Shown here piece by piece: positions 26,101 to 32,971 of a stretch of 64,000 nucleotides of DNA. Numbering within the stretch: position 1 is the stretch's first letter; the number at the start of each line of letters is the position of its first letter. Below the pieces are notes generated by a model that saw only the letters and a program-made list of their open reading frames with translations, had not been told where the DNA came from and did no database searches. Origin of the DNA: Paractinoplanes maris (GTDB lineage: Bacteria > Actinomycetota > Actinomycetes > Mycobacteriales > Micromonosporaceae); assembly GCF_023544465.1 (NCBI RefSeq), contig NZ_JALPVL010000013.1:302020-366019 (forward strand). Direction: 5' to 3'. The position numbers and the translations under genes were made by a program.

Positions 26101-26129
26101 CCGCGATGGAGCGGGTCCTCGAGTCTTAA
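23118..26129 (+). CDS. glnE: Bifunctional glutamine synthetase adenylyltransferase/deadenylase
   Basis: This 1003-aa protein regulates glutamine synthetase by adding or removing AMP on a Tyr. It has two nucleotidyltransferase domains. The N-terminal one (adenylyl-removing) carries MGKCGGNELNYVSDVDVIFV, and the C-terminal one (adenylylating) carries MGRLGGYEMSYPSDADVLFV. Each is followed by a GlnD-UR_UTase-like helical segment with the RGxGGLxDxE(F/W)AVQLLQL motif (residues about 370 and 890). Length is standard for actinobacterial GlnE. The GTG start is 3 bp after the amidotransferase stop. Confidence 0.95.
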   Translation: MTRPSRLARYGFADNGVRAADLLGPTGLRLWDAESQAPRGGDAAELLSSLSRAADPNLALRQLHRLVEAAARAAARGNGGPVTGPGGEITTNEATEQLFRALAQDAGLRRRLIAVLGASSALGDHLVANPDDWSVLATGKTGLPPNAEGHLEVEGDEPTVPALRRAYRVSLLRIAAADLTGGRGLEPTMAALSRLADETLAAAYAIAVAGLTAGTAEPSLAVVAMGKCGGNELNYVSDVDVIFVADTDDDLSAGTIVAARLIEICGMVAWPVDAALRPEGSRGPLVRTLASHQAYYRRWARTWEFQALLKARPAAGDLDLGRRWIDDLAPLVWHAAERPEAVPDVRDMRRKIIENTPAGLVDREIKRGPGGLRDIEFAVQLLQLVHGRIDETLREPGTIPALRALVAGGYVGRDDGETLLRGYRFLRGVEHRLQLQQLRRTHTVPDDPAALRWLAAALGYTAMPGRDAVEAFRSDWVGHAAQVRRLHIKLLYQPLLEAVARVPAEALRMTTESAGRRLEVLGFADPAGALRHLQALTGGVTRTSAIQRTLLPMLLQEFADAPEPDRGLLNYRHVSDKLGSTPWYLRLLRDGGPVARRLARVLSLSRYATDLLTRDPEALRLLADDAELQPRPRESLLDGFVAAADRYAGDPAKAIAAVRARRRRELFRLACADILSRAGELAPAQPLDVNAIGIALSDVTDATLNAALSVARRAHPGPDGLRFAIIGMGRLGGYEMSYPSDADVLFVYEPAPGAPENESSAAARVIAEELRRALTAPAPDPELGIDADLRPEGRQGPLVRSLAAYHAYYARWSRVWEAQALLRARFVCGDTELGARFEELADKIRYPEGGLTREQVVEIRRIKARVEVERLPRNADPQTHTKLGRGGLSDVEWAVQLLQLRHAYAVSGLRRTRTLEALDAAREAKLIDKVDAAAMTAGWTLAAQVRNALTLVRGRPTDQLPRHGVELAGTVQLLGGGDPGEFVDRYLRLTRRSRAAMERVLES

Positions 26130-26157
26130 GAAGCGGCTGGGTGGGTATTACCCTTTC

Positions 26158-26355
26158 ATGCTGTTCAACGTGATGAAGCGCTTCGTGATCATGGCTGTCG
26201 CCGTCCCGCTCGCGGCGGCGGGCGCCCGCAAGCTGAGCGAGAGGCTGGAGGCCAAGAGTGGCCCGAGCCGCGGCTCCCGCGCGCTCCGGCAGGGCGCCGA
26301 CTTCCTCGGCGGCCTCCGCGGCCAGCAGAAGAAGAAGCGCCGTTTCGCCTGGTGA
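26158..26355 (+). CDS. Small basic membrane-associated protein
   Basis: This protein has 65 aa. An N-terminal hydrophobic helix (MLFNVMKRFVIMAVAVPLAA) is followed by a basic, helical tail (RKLSERLEAKSG) ending in GQQKKKRRFAW. Small proteins of this form occur downstream of glnE-type loci in related actinomycetes as far as I recall. The function is unknown. It lies 28 bp after glnE and is probably co-transcribed. Confidence 0.7.
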   Translation: MLFNVMKRFVIMAVAVPLAAAGARKLSERLEAKSGPSRGSRALRQGADFLGGLRGQQKKKRRFAW

Positions 26356-26365
26356 CGACTCTGTC

Positions 26366-26587
26366 TCAGGCCTGGCTGCGGATCTTGTCGGCGGCGGCGA
26401 GCAAGACCTCGACGGGAATCTCGACGAGGCGCTCGCCGTCGGGCACCTCGACACCGGCCTTCTCGCCGGTCGTCTCGTAACCCTGCACGACCACGGTGTC
26501 GTTGTCGGTGCCGTAGACGGTCGGGCAGGAGCCCACACCGCACAGGCTGGCGAGGGTTCTGGTGACGGCATGTTTTGAGGTCGTCAT
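26366..26587 (-). CDS. Small partner protein of a Scr1/WhiJ-type regulator, paralogue B
   Basis: This protein has 73 aa from the ATG at 26587 (MTTSKHAVTRTLAS). The core is CGVGSCPTVYGTDNDTVVVQ, then GY and a VPDGERLVEIPVEVL end. It is clearly paralogous to the small protein at 27545-27778, sharing CGxGSCPTVYxTDxxTxVVQGY and GExLVEIP. The two genes flank the DUF5753 regulator on the same strand. Small acidic partners of this kind (often DUF397, which this does not match) are typical of Scr1/WhiJ loci. The two conserved Cys could bind a metal or form a disulfide. Confidence 0.75.
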   Translation of the reverse strand: MTTSKHAVTRTLASLCGVGSCPTVYGTDNDTVVVQGYETTGEKAGVEVPDGERLVEIPVEVLLAAADKIRSQA

Positions 26588-26628
26588 GCCATCCAAGGTA
26601 CGGACGGGAGCAAGTCCGTCACAACCAG

Positions 26629-27513
26629 TCAGGCGGCGGTGCCCGGCAGCATCCGGATGTAGCGCTTCTGGTGGCGATCCAGGATGGGCTCGATCTCGGC
26701 TGCTCCGATGGCCTCGAAGGCATCGAAAACGCGCCGGTAATTACGAACCGTGCGGCGGCCCCGGGAGAACAAGCTGGTGTTGAAGAGATCGACCAGCACC
26801 GACTTGTCACCCATGATCTCGAAGCCGTGGTAGGGCGCTGTCGGCCACTGGGCGTCTTCCGGAACGATACGCACGCTGACGTTGGGTAATTCGGCGACCT
26901 CACGCAGCCGGGCGATCTGACCGATCATGTCGACCGGTGCGCAGACCCGGTTGCGCAGCACCGTCTCGGCCATGACGAACATGAACCGCCGGCTCCGGTC
27001 GTAGAGAGCCTGACTGCGCTGCATCCGCGCCGACACGGCCTCCGACACCGCCAGGGCCGACGCGGCCAGTTGGTCTTCGGCCAGCTCGGTCTCGACCGGA
27101 GTCAGGAGGGCCCGCGCATATTCACTCGTCTGCAAGAGGCCCACGACCACGGCCGGCTGGAAGGTGCGAACCTCGCGGCCGAGTGTCTCGAGCTGGCGGA
27201 CGAACTGCTGCCGGGCGGGAAGGTCGGGCTCGGTGGCCTGCCAGTCGACCAGCTGGTCGCTCGGATGCTCGGCGCCGGCGACCAGACGGTCGATCTCGGC
27301 GGCCGGCAGCTCCAGAGCCTCGGCGATGCGGCGGACGTCCTGCGGATCCGGGGTGGAGACGCCGTTCTCCAGGCGAGACACGGTCGCCTGACTGAGGCCG
27401 ACGAGCCTGCCCAGCGTCTGCCCCGACATCTTGCGCTGCTTGCGCCAGCGGGCCAGGGCGGCCCCCACGGATTCGTCGGTGGCGTCCGGGAGGTCGAGGG
27501 GTGGCTCGCTCAC
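26629..27513 (-). CDS. XRE family regulator with DUF5753 domain (Scr1/WhiJ type)
   Basis: This protein has 294 aa from the GTG at 27513, chosen because AAAGGGGG lies about eight bases upstream; an earlier GTG at 27522 overlaps that RBS. The N-terminal HTH is MSGQTLGRLVGLSQATVSRLENGVSTPDP. The rest is the DUF5753 ligand-like domain (VVVGLLQTSEYARALL, SEAVSARMQRSQAL, FVMAETVLRNRVC, and ending YIRMLPGTAA). Such proteins (WhiJ, Scr1) act with small partner proteins to control development and secondary metabolism in Streptomyces. Here it is between two paralogous partners in one probable operon. Confidence 0.9.
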   Translation of the reverse strand: MSEPPLDLPDATDESVGAALARWRKQRKMSGQTLGRLVGLSQATVSRLENGVSTPDPQDVRRIAEALELPAAEIDRLVAGAEHPSDQLVDWQATEPDLPARQQFVRQLETLGREVRTFQPAVVVGLLQTSEYARALLTPVETELAEDQLAASALAVSEAVSARMQRSQALYDRSRRFMFVMAETVLRNRVCAPVDMIGQIARLREVAELPNVSVRIVPEDAQWPTAPYHGFEIMGDKSVLVDLFNTSLFSRGRRTVRNYRRVFDAFEAIGAAEIEPILDRHQKRYIRMLPGTAA

Positions 27514-27544
27514 GCCAACCACCCCCTTTCCCTGTCGGTCTCGG

Positions 27545-27778
27545 TCAGCCTGCCGCCTTCAACGCCTCAGCCAGAAGTGCGGCGGGAATCTCCACGAGCT
27601 GCTCGCCCGCGGGGATGTCGAGGCCGGTGGCCTCGGCGGTCACGGTATATCCCTGCACCACGTAGGTGTCACGGTCAGTGCGGTATACGGTCGGGCAACT
27701 GCCGGCGCCGCAGATCTTGGTAACAAAGGTCAGCTGCGGTGCCGACTCCTGAACGCCCGTTAAGGGTAGATTTGTCAC
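27545..27778 (-). CDS. Small partner protein of a Scr1/WhiJ-type regulator, paralogue A
   Basis: This protein has 77 aa from the GTG at 27778 (MTNLPLTGVQ); an in-frame start 24 bp upstream is possible. The core is ICGAGSCPTVYRTDRDTYVV, then QGY and AGEQLVEIPAALL. It is a paralogue of 26366-26587. It is the first gene of the three-gene unit; a dyad lies 28 bp upstream of its start. The stop is 31 bp before the regulator's GTG. Confidence 0.75.
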   Translation of the reverse strand: MTNLPLTGVQESAPQLTFVTKICGAGSCPTVYRTDRDTYVVQGYTVTAEATGLDIPAGEQLVEIPAALLAEALKAAG

Positions 27779-27805
27779 ACGCGCACGATACAGCAATGTC
27801 AAAGT

Positions 27806-27826
27806 CTATGCAGGCGTTGCGCATAG
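27806..27826. promoter_or_regulatory. Candidate operator of the Scr1-like unit
   Basis: CTATGC-N9-GCATAG is a perfect inverted repeat 28 bp upstream of the first gene of the unit. A related GCGTTGC(T)GCATAG sequence occurs at 27814-27826 and again at 27923-27936, suggesting two sites in this 499-bp gap (27779-28277). Confidence 0.5.
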
Positions 27827-28071
27827 TTCTCATGCAACCACACGGTGCTATAGACGAAAACCCCGAGTTTCCCGCCGTGAACAGGTGAGGGAACGGTATT
27901 CACGTAACCGCATCCGGCTTGCGCGTTGCTGCATAGCCATGGATATTCAGAGTGAGGGTCACGGAGGGGAACACGGGCGGCACCCCGGGTGCCGGTCGGG
28001 TCGTCCCACCGGCCGACGACGGGGTCAGGCCCTCGACGGCGCACCTACGGCCTGAGTCGGAGGTCGATGAC

Positions 28072-28281
28072 ATGCCCTCGTTCCGCTCCCTCCCATCGGT
28101 CGGCAACGACCTCCCGGTCAGGTATCTGGCTCTCGTCCCGCCACCCCTACTGATCGGCCCGCGCGTCAGGCATCCGCGTCCGCTGTCCGGACCGTCCGCT
28201 GAGTGGTCATCACATCCGAGCCGTCCGGTCGCGCGCCGGGCGGACCCCGCCCTCATCTCCCGGACCGGAGAACCTCGATGA
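28072..28281 (+). CDS. Possible small protein, uncertain
   Basis: A 69-codon frame starts at an ATG preceded by GGAGG at eight bases and ends in a TGA that overlaps the next ATG (ATGA at 28278-28281), which is why I list it. The product is Pro/Arg/Ser-rich with no recognisable domain, and codon use is less GC3-biased than in neighbours. It may be a leader or not a gene. Confidence 0.3.
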   Translation: MPSFRSLPSVGNDLPVRYLALVPPPLLIGPRVRHPRPLSGPSAEWSSHPSRPVARRADPALISRTGEPR

Positions 28282-28646
28282 TCACATCTGTGCTGGCCGG
28301 GGTCGTCGCACTCGTCGTGGTGCTGATCGTCCTCAGCGAGATCCTCGCGGCCGTCATCCCGCTCGTCATCGTTCTGACCTGTGTCCCCGCCGCGGAGCGG
28401 GACGGGCTCGCCCGCGTGCTGGCCGCCCTCGACTCGTCCCGCCGGCTGCGGATGTGGTCGGCGCTCAAGCTCGCGGTGACCCTGCGGCGGCAGGAGATCG
28501 AGCACGCCCAAACGGCTCAGGATCCGCTGCGTAATCCGTACGCGCACCTCAACGCCCACTTCGCGAACCTGCCGGGGGACGCGCCCCTGAACGCTCCCTA
28601 CGATCGCGCCGAGCCGGTCAGTCCGCCGGCCCGTTCCGGCGACTGA
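28278..28646 (+). CDS. Small membrane protein of unknown function
   Basis: This protein has 122 aa from the ATG at 28278, with GGAG at 28267-28270. The N-terminus is a single strong transmembrane helix (SVLAGVVALVVVLIVLSEIL and on to VIPLVIVLTCV), followed by a cytoplasmic helical part (RRLRMWSALKLAVTLRRQEI) and a disordered end. No family recognised. Its 3' end overlaps the convergent leucine-dehydrogenase-like gene by 29 bp. Confidence 0.65.
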   Translation: MITSVLAGVVALVVVLIVLSEILAAVIPLVIVLTCVPAAERDGLARVLAALDSSRRLRMWSALKLAVTLRRQEIEHAQTAQDPLRNPYAHLNAHFANLPGDAPLNAPYDRAEPVSPPARSGD

Positions 28647-29661
28647 GCCGGCGGCGGGCCTCGGCCGTGGCGGCGGCCGCGGGCGTGATCCCGTCGCGGT
28701 CCGCCGCCGCGAACAGGCCGGTCAGCGTGCCGGCGATGCCGTCGAGCCGGGCCGCGACCTGGTCCGGCGTCTCGTGCTGGAGTTCGACGGCGGTGGCGCT
28801 GATGACGCCGCCCGCACTGACCACGAAGTCCGGTGCCCACCGGATGCCGCGGCGGTGCAGCAGGTCGGCGGTCGCCGGGTCGTCGAGCTGGTTGTTGGCC
28901 GGGCCGGCGACCGCCGCGCAGCGCAGCCCGGCCACGGTCGAGGGAGTCAGCACCCCGCCCAGCGCGGCCGGCACCAGCACGTCGACCGCCGCGGTGAGTG
29001 CCTCGCCGGGCGTCGTCCAGGTGGCGCCGAGTTCGTCCGCCAGCGTGCGCCGGGCCGGGTCGACGTCGGCCACGATGAGCTGCGCGCCGGCCTCGGCCAG
29101 CAGCCGCGCCACCCGGGCGCCGACCCGGCCCAGACCCAGGACGGCGAACGAGCGCCCCGCCGGTGAAGGCGACCCGAAGCGGTCGGCGCACACTGCCCGC
29201 AGCGCGGCGACCGTCCCGGCGGCGGTGCCCGGCGAGGAGTCCCCGCTGCCCCCGGCGGCGACCGGACGGCAGAAGACGTGCCGCGTACGCTCGCCGATCG
29301 TGACCATGTCGTCCGGCCCCGTGCCGACGTCCGGGCCGGTCGCGTAGCGGCCGCCCAGCTCCTCGATCACGGTGCCGGCGTCGTGCAGAGCCGCCGTCCT
29401 GAGCTCAGGCTCCGGGATCGTGCCGGCCGGCAGCGCGATCACGGTCTTGCCGCCGCCGTTCGGCAGCCCCGCGAGGGCGCACTTGTCGGTCATGGCGGCC
29501 GAGAGTCGCAGGGCGTCCGCCAGGCCGTCCCGCCAGCCCGGGTACGCCTTCAGCCGGCACCCACCGAGGGCCGGTCCCAGGGCAGTCGAATGCACCGCCA
29601 CGATGATGGGCAGCCCCGAATCGGGCCCGCGCCGGATGATGACCCGTTCATGCGAGAACAT
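28618..29661 (-). CDS. Leucine/valine/glutamate-type amino acid dehydrogenase
   Basis: This protein has 347 aa of the Glu/Leu/Phe/Val dehydrogenase family. The N-terminal catalytic domain has GPALGGCRLKAYPG, then LSAAMTDKCALAGLPNGGGK with the catalytic Lys, and RYATGPDVGTGPDDM. The NAD-binding domain has FAVLGLGRVGARVARLLAEAG and a NNQLDDP segment. The Leu/Val dehydrogenases oxidatively deaminate branched-chain amino acids. Size and the GLGRVG motif favour the Leu/Val group over GDH. The C-terminus overlaps a convergent small gene. Confidence 0.88.
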   Translation of the reverse strand: MFSHERVIIRRGPDSGLPIIVAVHSTALGPALGGCRLKAYPGWRDGLADALRLSAAMTDKCALAGLPNGGGKTVIALPAGTIPEPELRTAALHDAGTVIEELGGRYATGPDVGTGPDDMVTIGERTRHVFCRPVAAGGSGDSSPGTAAGTVAALRAVCADRFGSPSPAGRSFAVLGLGRVGARVARLLAEAGAQLIVADVDPARRTLADELGATWTTPGEALTAAVDVLVPAALGGVLTPSTVAGLRCAAVAGPANNQLDDPATADLLHRRGIRWAPDFVVSAGGVISATAVELQHETPDQVAARLDGIAGTLTGLFAAADRDGITPAAAATAEARRRLSRRNGPAD

Positions 29662-29702
29662 GGGTTGAAGCTAGACGTCCGCCCGGTCCTCAGATTGCTC
29701 AG

Positions 29703-29764
29703 CCGAACGAAGTTCGGGCGCGACACCCGAAGGTGGCTTGGTGGACGACGTTGGTTCGGCGAAC
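29703..29764. promoter_or_regulatory. Two GTTCG/CGAAC dyads in a divergent spacer
   Basis: CCGAAC-GAA-GTTCGG (29703-29717) and GTTCG-G-CGAAC (29754-29764) are perfect inverted repeats sharing half sites. They lie in the 311-bp gap (29662-29972) between the dehydrogenase and glycosyltransferase operon. Spacings of 3 and 1 differ from the SOS box (CGAAC-N4-GTTCG), so LexA is unlikely. Nothing else is seen in the gap. Confidence 0.45.
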
Positions 29765-29972
29765 GTGCGGAGTTGCCGTCGCCTGCCCGGCAGCCCGAAC
29801 CGCGACCTGGCCCGGGCCGTCGGCGCGACCTCCTCGTCCACATGGCCCGGCCCGGCGTCGACCGGCGGCGGCCCCGGCGGCATGGCGTACCTTCGTACGG
29901 TCCGATCGTTGAACGGAAGCCGGCCGGGCCAGGCCGGCGCGGGTGGGGAGACATGACAGACGGAGTGGACGC

Positions 29973-31382
29973 TTGACGCGTGCCGCCGCCGCCCGGCCGA
30001 TCCTGGTCGCGGCGGTGCTCGCCGTGCTGCTCCGGGTGCCGTTCCTGGCCACTGGCCTGTCCACCGACGAGGGCGGTTACGCCTACGTCGCGCAGCAGTG
30101 GTCGCGGGGCGCGTTGTTGTACTCGCAGACGTGGCTCGACCGGCCGCAGGGGCTGCTGCTCACCTATCGGGCTCTGCTGGCCCTCGACGACGCCGGCTGG
30201 GCCGTGCGGCTCGGCATGGTGCTGGCCGGGGCGATCATCACGGTGGCGCTGGGCGCGATCGGGTGGCTGCTGGTTAACCGGGCGACTGGCATCACCGCCG
30301 CCTTCCTCTACGCCGTCGTGGGGGTCGCGCCGCACCTGGAGGGCATGACGCTCAACGGTGAGCTGCTGGCCGCGGCCCCGGCGGCGGTGTCGATCGCGCT
30401 GGCGCTGTGGTGGTGGCGCAGGTCGCGGCCGGTGGGCTGGCTGGCAGCGGCCGGTCTGTTCGCCGGGCTGGCGCTGACCATGAAGCAGTCCGGCTTCGAG
30501 GGCGTCCTGGTCGGCGCCACGCTGCTGGTCATCGCCCGGCGCCCGCGGGCGGCGGCGGTGTTCGCGGCCGGGGTGGCGGTGCCGCTGCTGGCGTCGGCCC
30601 TGCACGGCCTGGTGACCGGTTGGCCGGCGTACTGGGACGCGTTGGTCGGCTATCAACTGTCGGCGATCGGCTCGGACGGCTCCAACGCGAGCACCCGGTG
30701 GACCGACCTCGGCCGGCAGGCCGGGGACATCGCCCTCGACCTGACCGTGCCGCTGCTGGTGTCACTGCTGGGCTGGCGGGTGCTCGACCGGCCGGCCCGC
30801 TGGCTCCTCGCCGCCTGGCTCGCGGCCGGCTTCGTCGGGGTCAATCTGGGTGGCTCGTACTGGCCGCACTATTTCGTCCAGGTGCTGCCGCCGCTCGTGG
30901 TCCTGGCGGCGGCCGCGGTCACCGGACTGCGGACGCGGTGGCGCCGGCTCGCGGTGGCCGCCGTCGTGGTGCTGCCGACGCTGATCTGGCTGGCCGCGCT
31001 GGTGCCGATGTCACCCGCCGGGCGGGCCCGGACCATCCCGTACGACGCGCTGGCCGCCCGGGACGACCGGATCGCCGCCGTGATCCGGGCGACCACGACG
31101 CCGGCCGACGAGATCTACGTGCTCGAGTCCGAGGCGTACCTCTACTTCGCGGCGCAGCGCCGGTCGCCCTACCCGTACCTGTGGGGCAAGCCGATCGACA
31201 AGATCCCGGACGCGCTGCCGCGGCTGCGCGAGATGCTCAACAGCGAGCAGCGTCCCACGCTGGTCGTTCTCGACACCCCGCCGGCCGCGGTCGACCCCAC
31301 CGGCGCGGTGGCGGCCGCCCTGGCCGCCCACTACCGCCCCGACACCGTCGTCGAGGGCGTCCCGATCCTGCGGGCGAGGTGA
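29973..31382 (+). CDS. GT-C fold membrane glycosyltransferase (family 39-like)
   Basis: This protein has 469 aa from the TTG at 29973, with GGAG seven bases upstream; an in-frame GTG at 29943 is an alternative. About ten transmembrane helices are apparent. The first external loop carries STDEGGYAYVAQQWSRG and WLDRPQGLLL, the acidic DE motif and DRP typical of polyprenol-phosphate-sugar transferases of the ArnT/PMT type. A C-terminal extracytoplasmic part follows (about residues 350-469). It starts a run of four membrane glycosyltransferases. The stop overlaps the next ATG by one base (TGATG). Confidence 0.8.
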   Translation: MTRAAAARPILVAAVLAVLLRVPFLATGLSTDEGGYAYVAQQWSRGALLYSQTWLDRPQGLLLTYRALLALDDAGWAVRLGMVLAGAIITVALGAIGWLLVNRATGITAAFLYAVVGVAPHLEGMTLNGELLAAAPAAVSIALALWWWRRSRPVGWLAAAGLFAGLALTMKQSGFEGVLVGATLLVIARRPRAAAVFAAGVAVPLLASALHGLVTGWPAYWDALVGYQLSAIGSDGSNASTRWTDLGRQAGDIALDLTVPLLVSLLGWRVLDRPARWLLAAWLAAGFVGVNLGGSYWPHYFVQVLPPLVVLAAAAVTGLRTRWRRLAVAAVVVLPTLIWLAALVPMSPAGRARTIPYDALAARDDRIAAVIRATTTPADEIYVLESEAYLYFAAQRRSPYPYLWGKPIDKIPDALPRLREMLNSEQRPTLVVLDTPPAAVDPTGAVAAALAAHYRPDTVVEGVPILRAR

Positions 31383-32971
31383 TGTCGTTGCTGTCCCGGC
31401 CCGCCGTCGTGCGATACCTCGGACTGTTCGGCGCGTTGTGCTGTGCCGCCGACGCCGTGCTCTTCGGGGCGCCGTCCTGGATCCGCCGGGGCGTCTCGGT
31501 GATGAGCATCCTGCGTGGCCCGGACGGCGTGCTGATCATGCTGCTCTGGATCGCCGGCCTGACCGCACTCTGCCTGGCCTGGTGGCACGGCCGGCGGCTG
31601 ACCGTGAGCCGCACCTGGATCGGGGTCACCGCCGCCCTGTGGAGCCTGCCCCTGGTGGCCGTCCCGCCGCTGGCCAGCCGCGACATGTACGCCTACGCGT
31701 GTCAGGGCGCCCTGTTCGACGCCGGGTTCAACCCGTCCGTGGCCGGCGTATCGGCTCAGCCCTGTCCGTGGCTGGAATCGGTCTCGGTCGTGTGGCGGGA
31801 CACCCCCACGCCGTACGGGCCGCTGTGGATCATGTTGGCCGGGCTGGCCGCCGTCTTCGGCTCGCAGGTGGTCGCGCTCGCGGTCTTCCGTGTTTACGCC
31901 GTGCTGGCGGTAGTGGCGCTCGCGGTCGTCACGCCGGTGCTGGCCCGGCGCCTGGGCGTGGCCGAGAACCGGGCGCTGTGGCTGGTCGTGTGCTGCCCGA
32001 TCGTTCCGGTGCACATGATCGGCGGCGGGCACAACGACGCTCTGGCGCTGGCGCTGCTGTTTGCCGGGCTGGCCATGGTCGTGAGCCGGCGCATCCCGGT
32101 CGTGAGCCGGCACCCGTCTGCCGTGAGCAGGCGTCCCTCGGCCTTGAGCCGGCGCGGCTCGATCTTGAGCCGGCGTCCCTCGGTCGTGAGCCGGCGCAGC
32201 TCGGTCGCCCTGCTGGCCGGTGGGGGTGCCCTGATCGGGGCCGCGATCGCCGTCAAGATCACTATGGGGGTGGTGCTGCCGTTCGCGGCGCTGCTGGCCG
32301 CCGGGGGGCTGGAGCTCGACCGGGCCGGTCTGACCCGGGCGCTGCGCCGCGGCGGCGCGGTCGTCGGTGGCGCGGTCGCCGCCCTGGTCGCCCTGTCACT
32401 CGGCTCGGGTCTGGGTTTCGGCTGGCTGTTCGCGTTGTCCGGGGCGGGGGAGTCCCGCAGCTGGACCTCGCCCGCCACCGCGGTGGGTCTCGCCGTCAAC
32501 GCGGCGGCGCGCGGCTTCGGCGCGACCGTCGACGCGGTGCCGGCCGCGCGTACGGTGGCCTTTGTCCTGCTGGCGGTGGCCCTGGTGGTGATCTGGTGGC
32601 GGTTCCGGCGCGGTGACCAGCTCGCCGGGGCGGGCCTGGCGCTGCTGGCCGTCATCTTCCTGGCCCCGATCACCCAGCCCTGGTATCTGCTGTGGCCGCT
32701 GGCCGTCCTGGCCGTCACCGTGGTCGCCACCCGGTGGCTCGAGATCGCGGTGATCGTCTCGATGTTCCTGATCCTGCCCAACGGCGACGGCGCCTGGAAA
32801 CCGCTGCAGATCCCGCTCGCGTTCCTGGCCGTCGGGCTGGTCGGCTGGGTCGCCTGGCGCTCGGTGCGCTGGCTGCGCGAGCCGGTGCCGGGACGCGCGC
32901 CCGAGCCGGTACCCGGGGCGCCGGCGCCTGGCGCGCCGGGCTCTGAGCCGGCGCCCGGGACGCCGGCATGA
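31382..32971 (+). CDS. Polyprenol-phosphate-mannose-dependent mannosyltransferase, MptB-like
   Basis: This 529-aa multi-pass GT-C protein resembles mycobacterial MptB, which extends the alpha-1,6-mannan of lipomannan. Characteristic blocks are PPLASRDMYAYACQGALFDA (acidic loop motif), RDTPTPYGPLWIML, VHMIGGGHNDALALALLF and ITQPWYLLWPLAV. A cytoplasmic loop contains six copies of a 7-residue repeat (V/L-SRR-x-S/P-x, about residues 234-275). The C-terminus is a Pro/Ala/Gly-rich tail. It is coupled to both neighbours (TGATG upstream, ATGA downstream). Confidence 0.82.
   Translation: MSLLSRPAVVRYLGLFGALCCAADAVLFGAPSWIRRGVSVMSILRGPDGVLIMLLWIAGLTALCLAWWHGRRLTVSRTWIGVTAALWSLPLVAVPPLASRDMYAYACQGALFDAGFNPSVAGVSAQPCPWLESVSVVWRDTPTPYGPLWIMLAGLAAVFGSQVVALAVFRVYAVLAVVALAVVTPVLARRLGVAENRALWLVVCCPIVPVHMIGGGHNDALALALLFAGLAMVVSRRIPVVSRHPSAVSRRPSALSRRGSILSRRPSVVSRRSSVALLAGGGALIGAAIAVKITMGVVLPFAALLAAGGLELDRAGLTRALRRGGAVVGGAVAALVALSLGSGLGFGWLFALSGAGESRSWTSPATAVGLAVNAAARGFGATVDAVPAARTVAFVLLAVALVVIWWRFRRGDQLAGAGLALLAVIFLAPITQPWYLLWPLAVLAVTVVATRWLEIAVIVSMFLILPNGDGAWKPLQIPLAFLAVGLVGWVAWRSVRWLREPVPGRAPEPVPGAPAPGAPGSEPAPGTPA
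32081..32206 (+). repeat. 21-bp coding tandem repeat, six units, in the MptB-like gene
   Basis: Six in-frame units of (G/T)TGAGCCGGCG plus ten variable bases encode seven residues each: VSRRIPV, VSRHPSA, VSRRPSA, LSRRGSI, LSRRPSV and VSRRSSV. Four of them contain an RRxS motif. The block lies between membrane segments, in what should be a cytoplasmic loop. Confidence 0.95.

Noticed and set aside
29703..29717. LexA (SOS) box
   Set aside because: The actinobacterial box needs CGAAC-N4-GTTCG; here the spacing is three bases.
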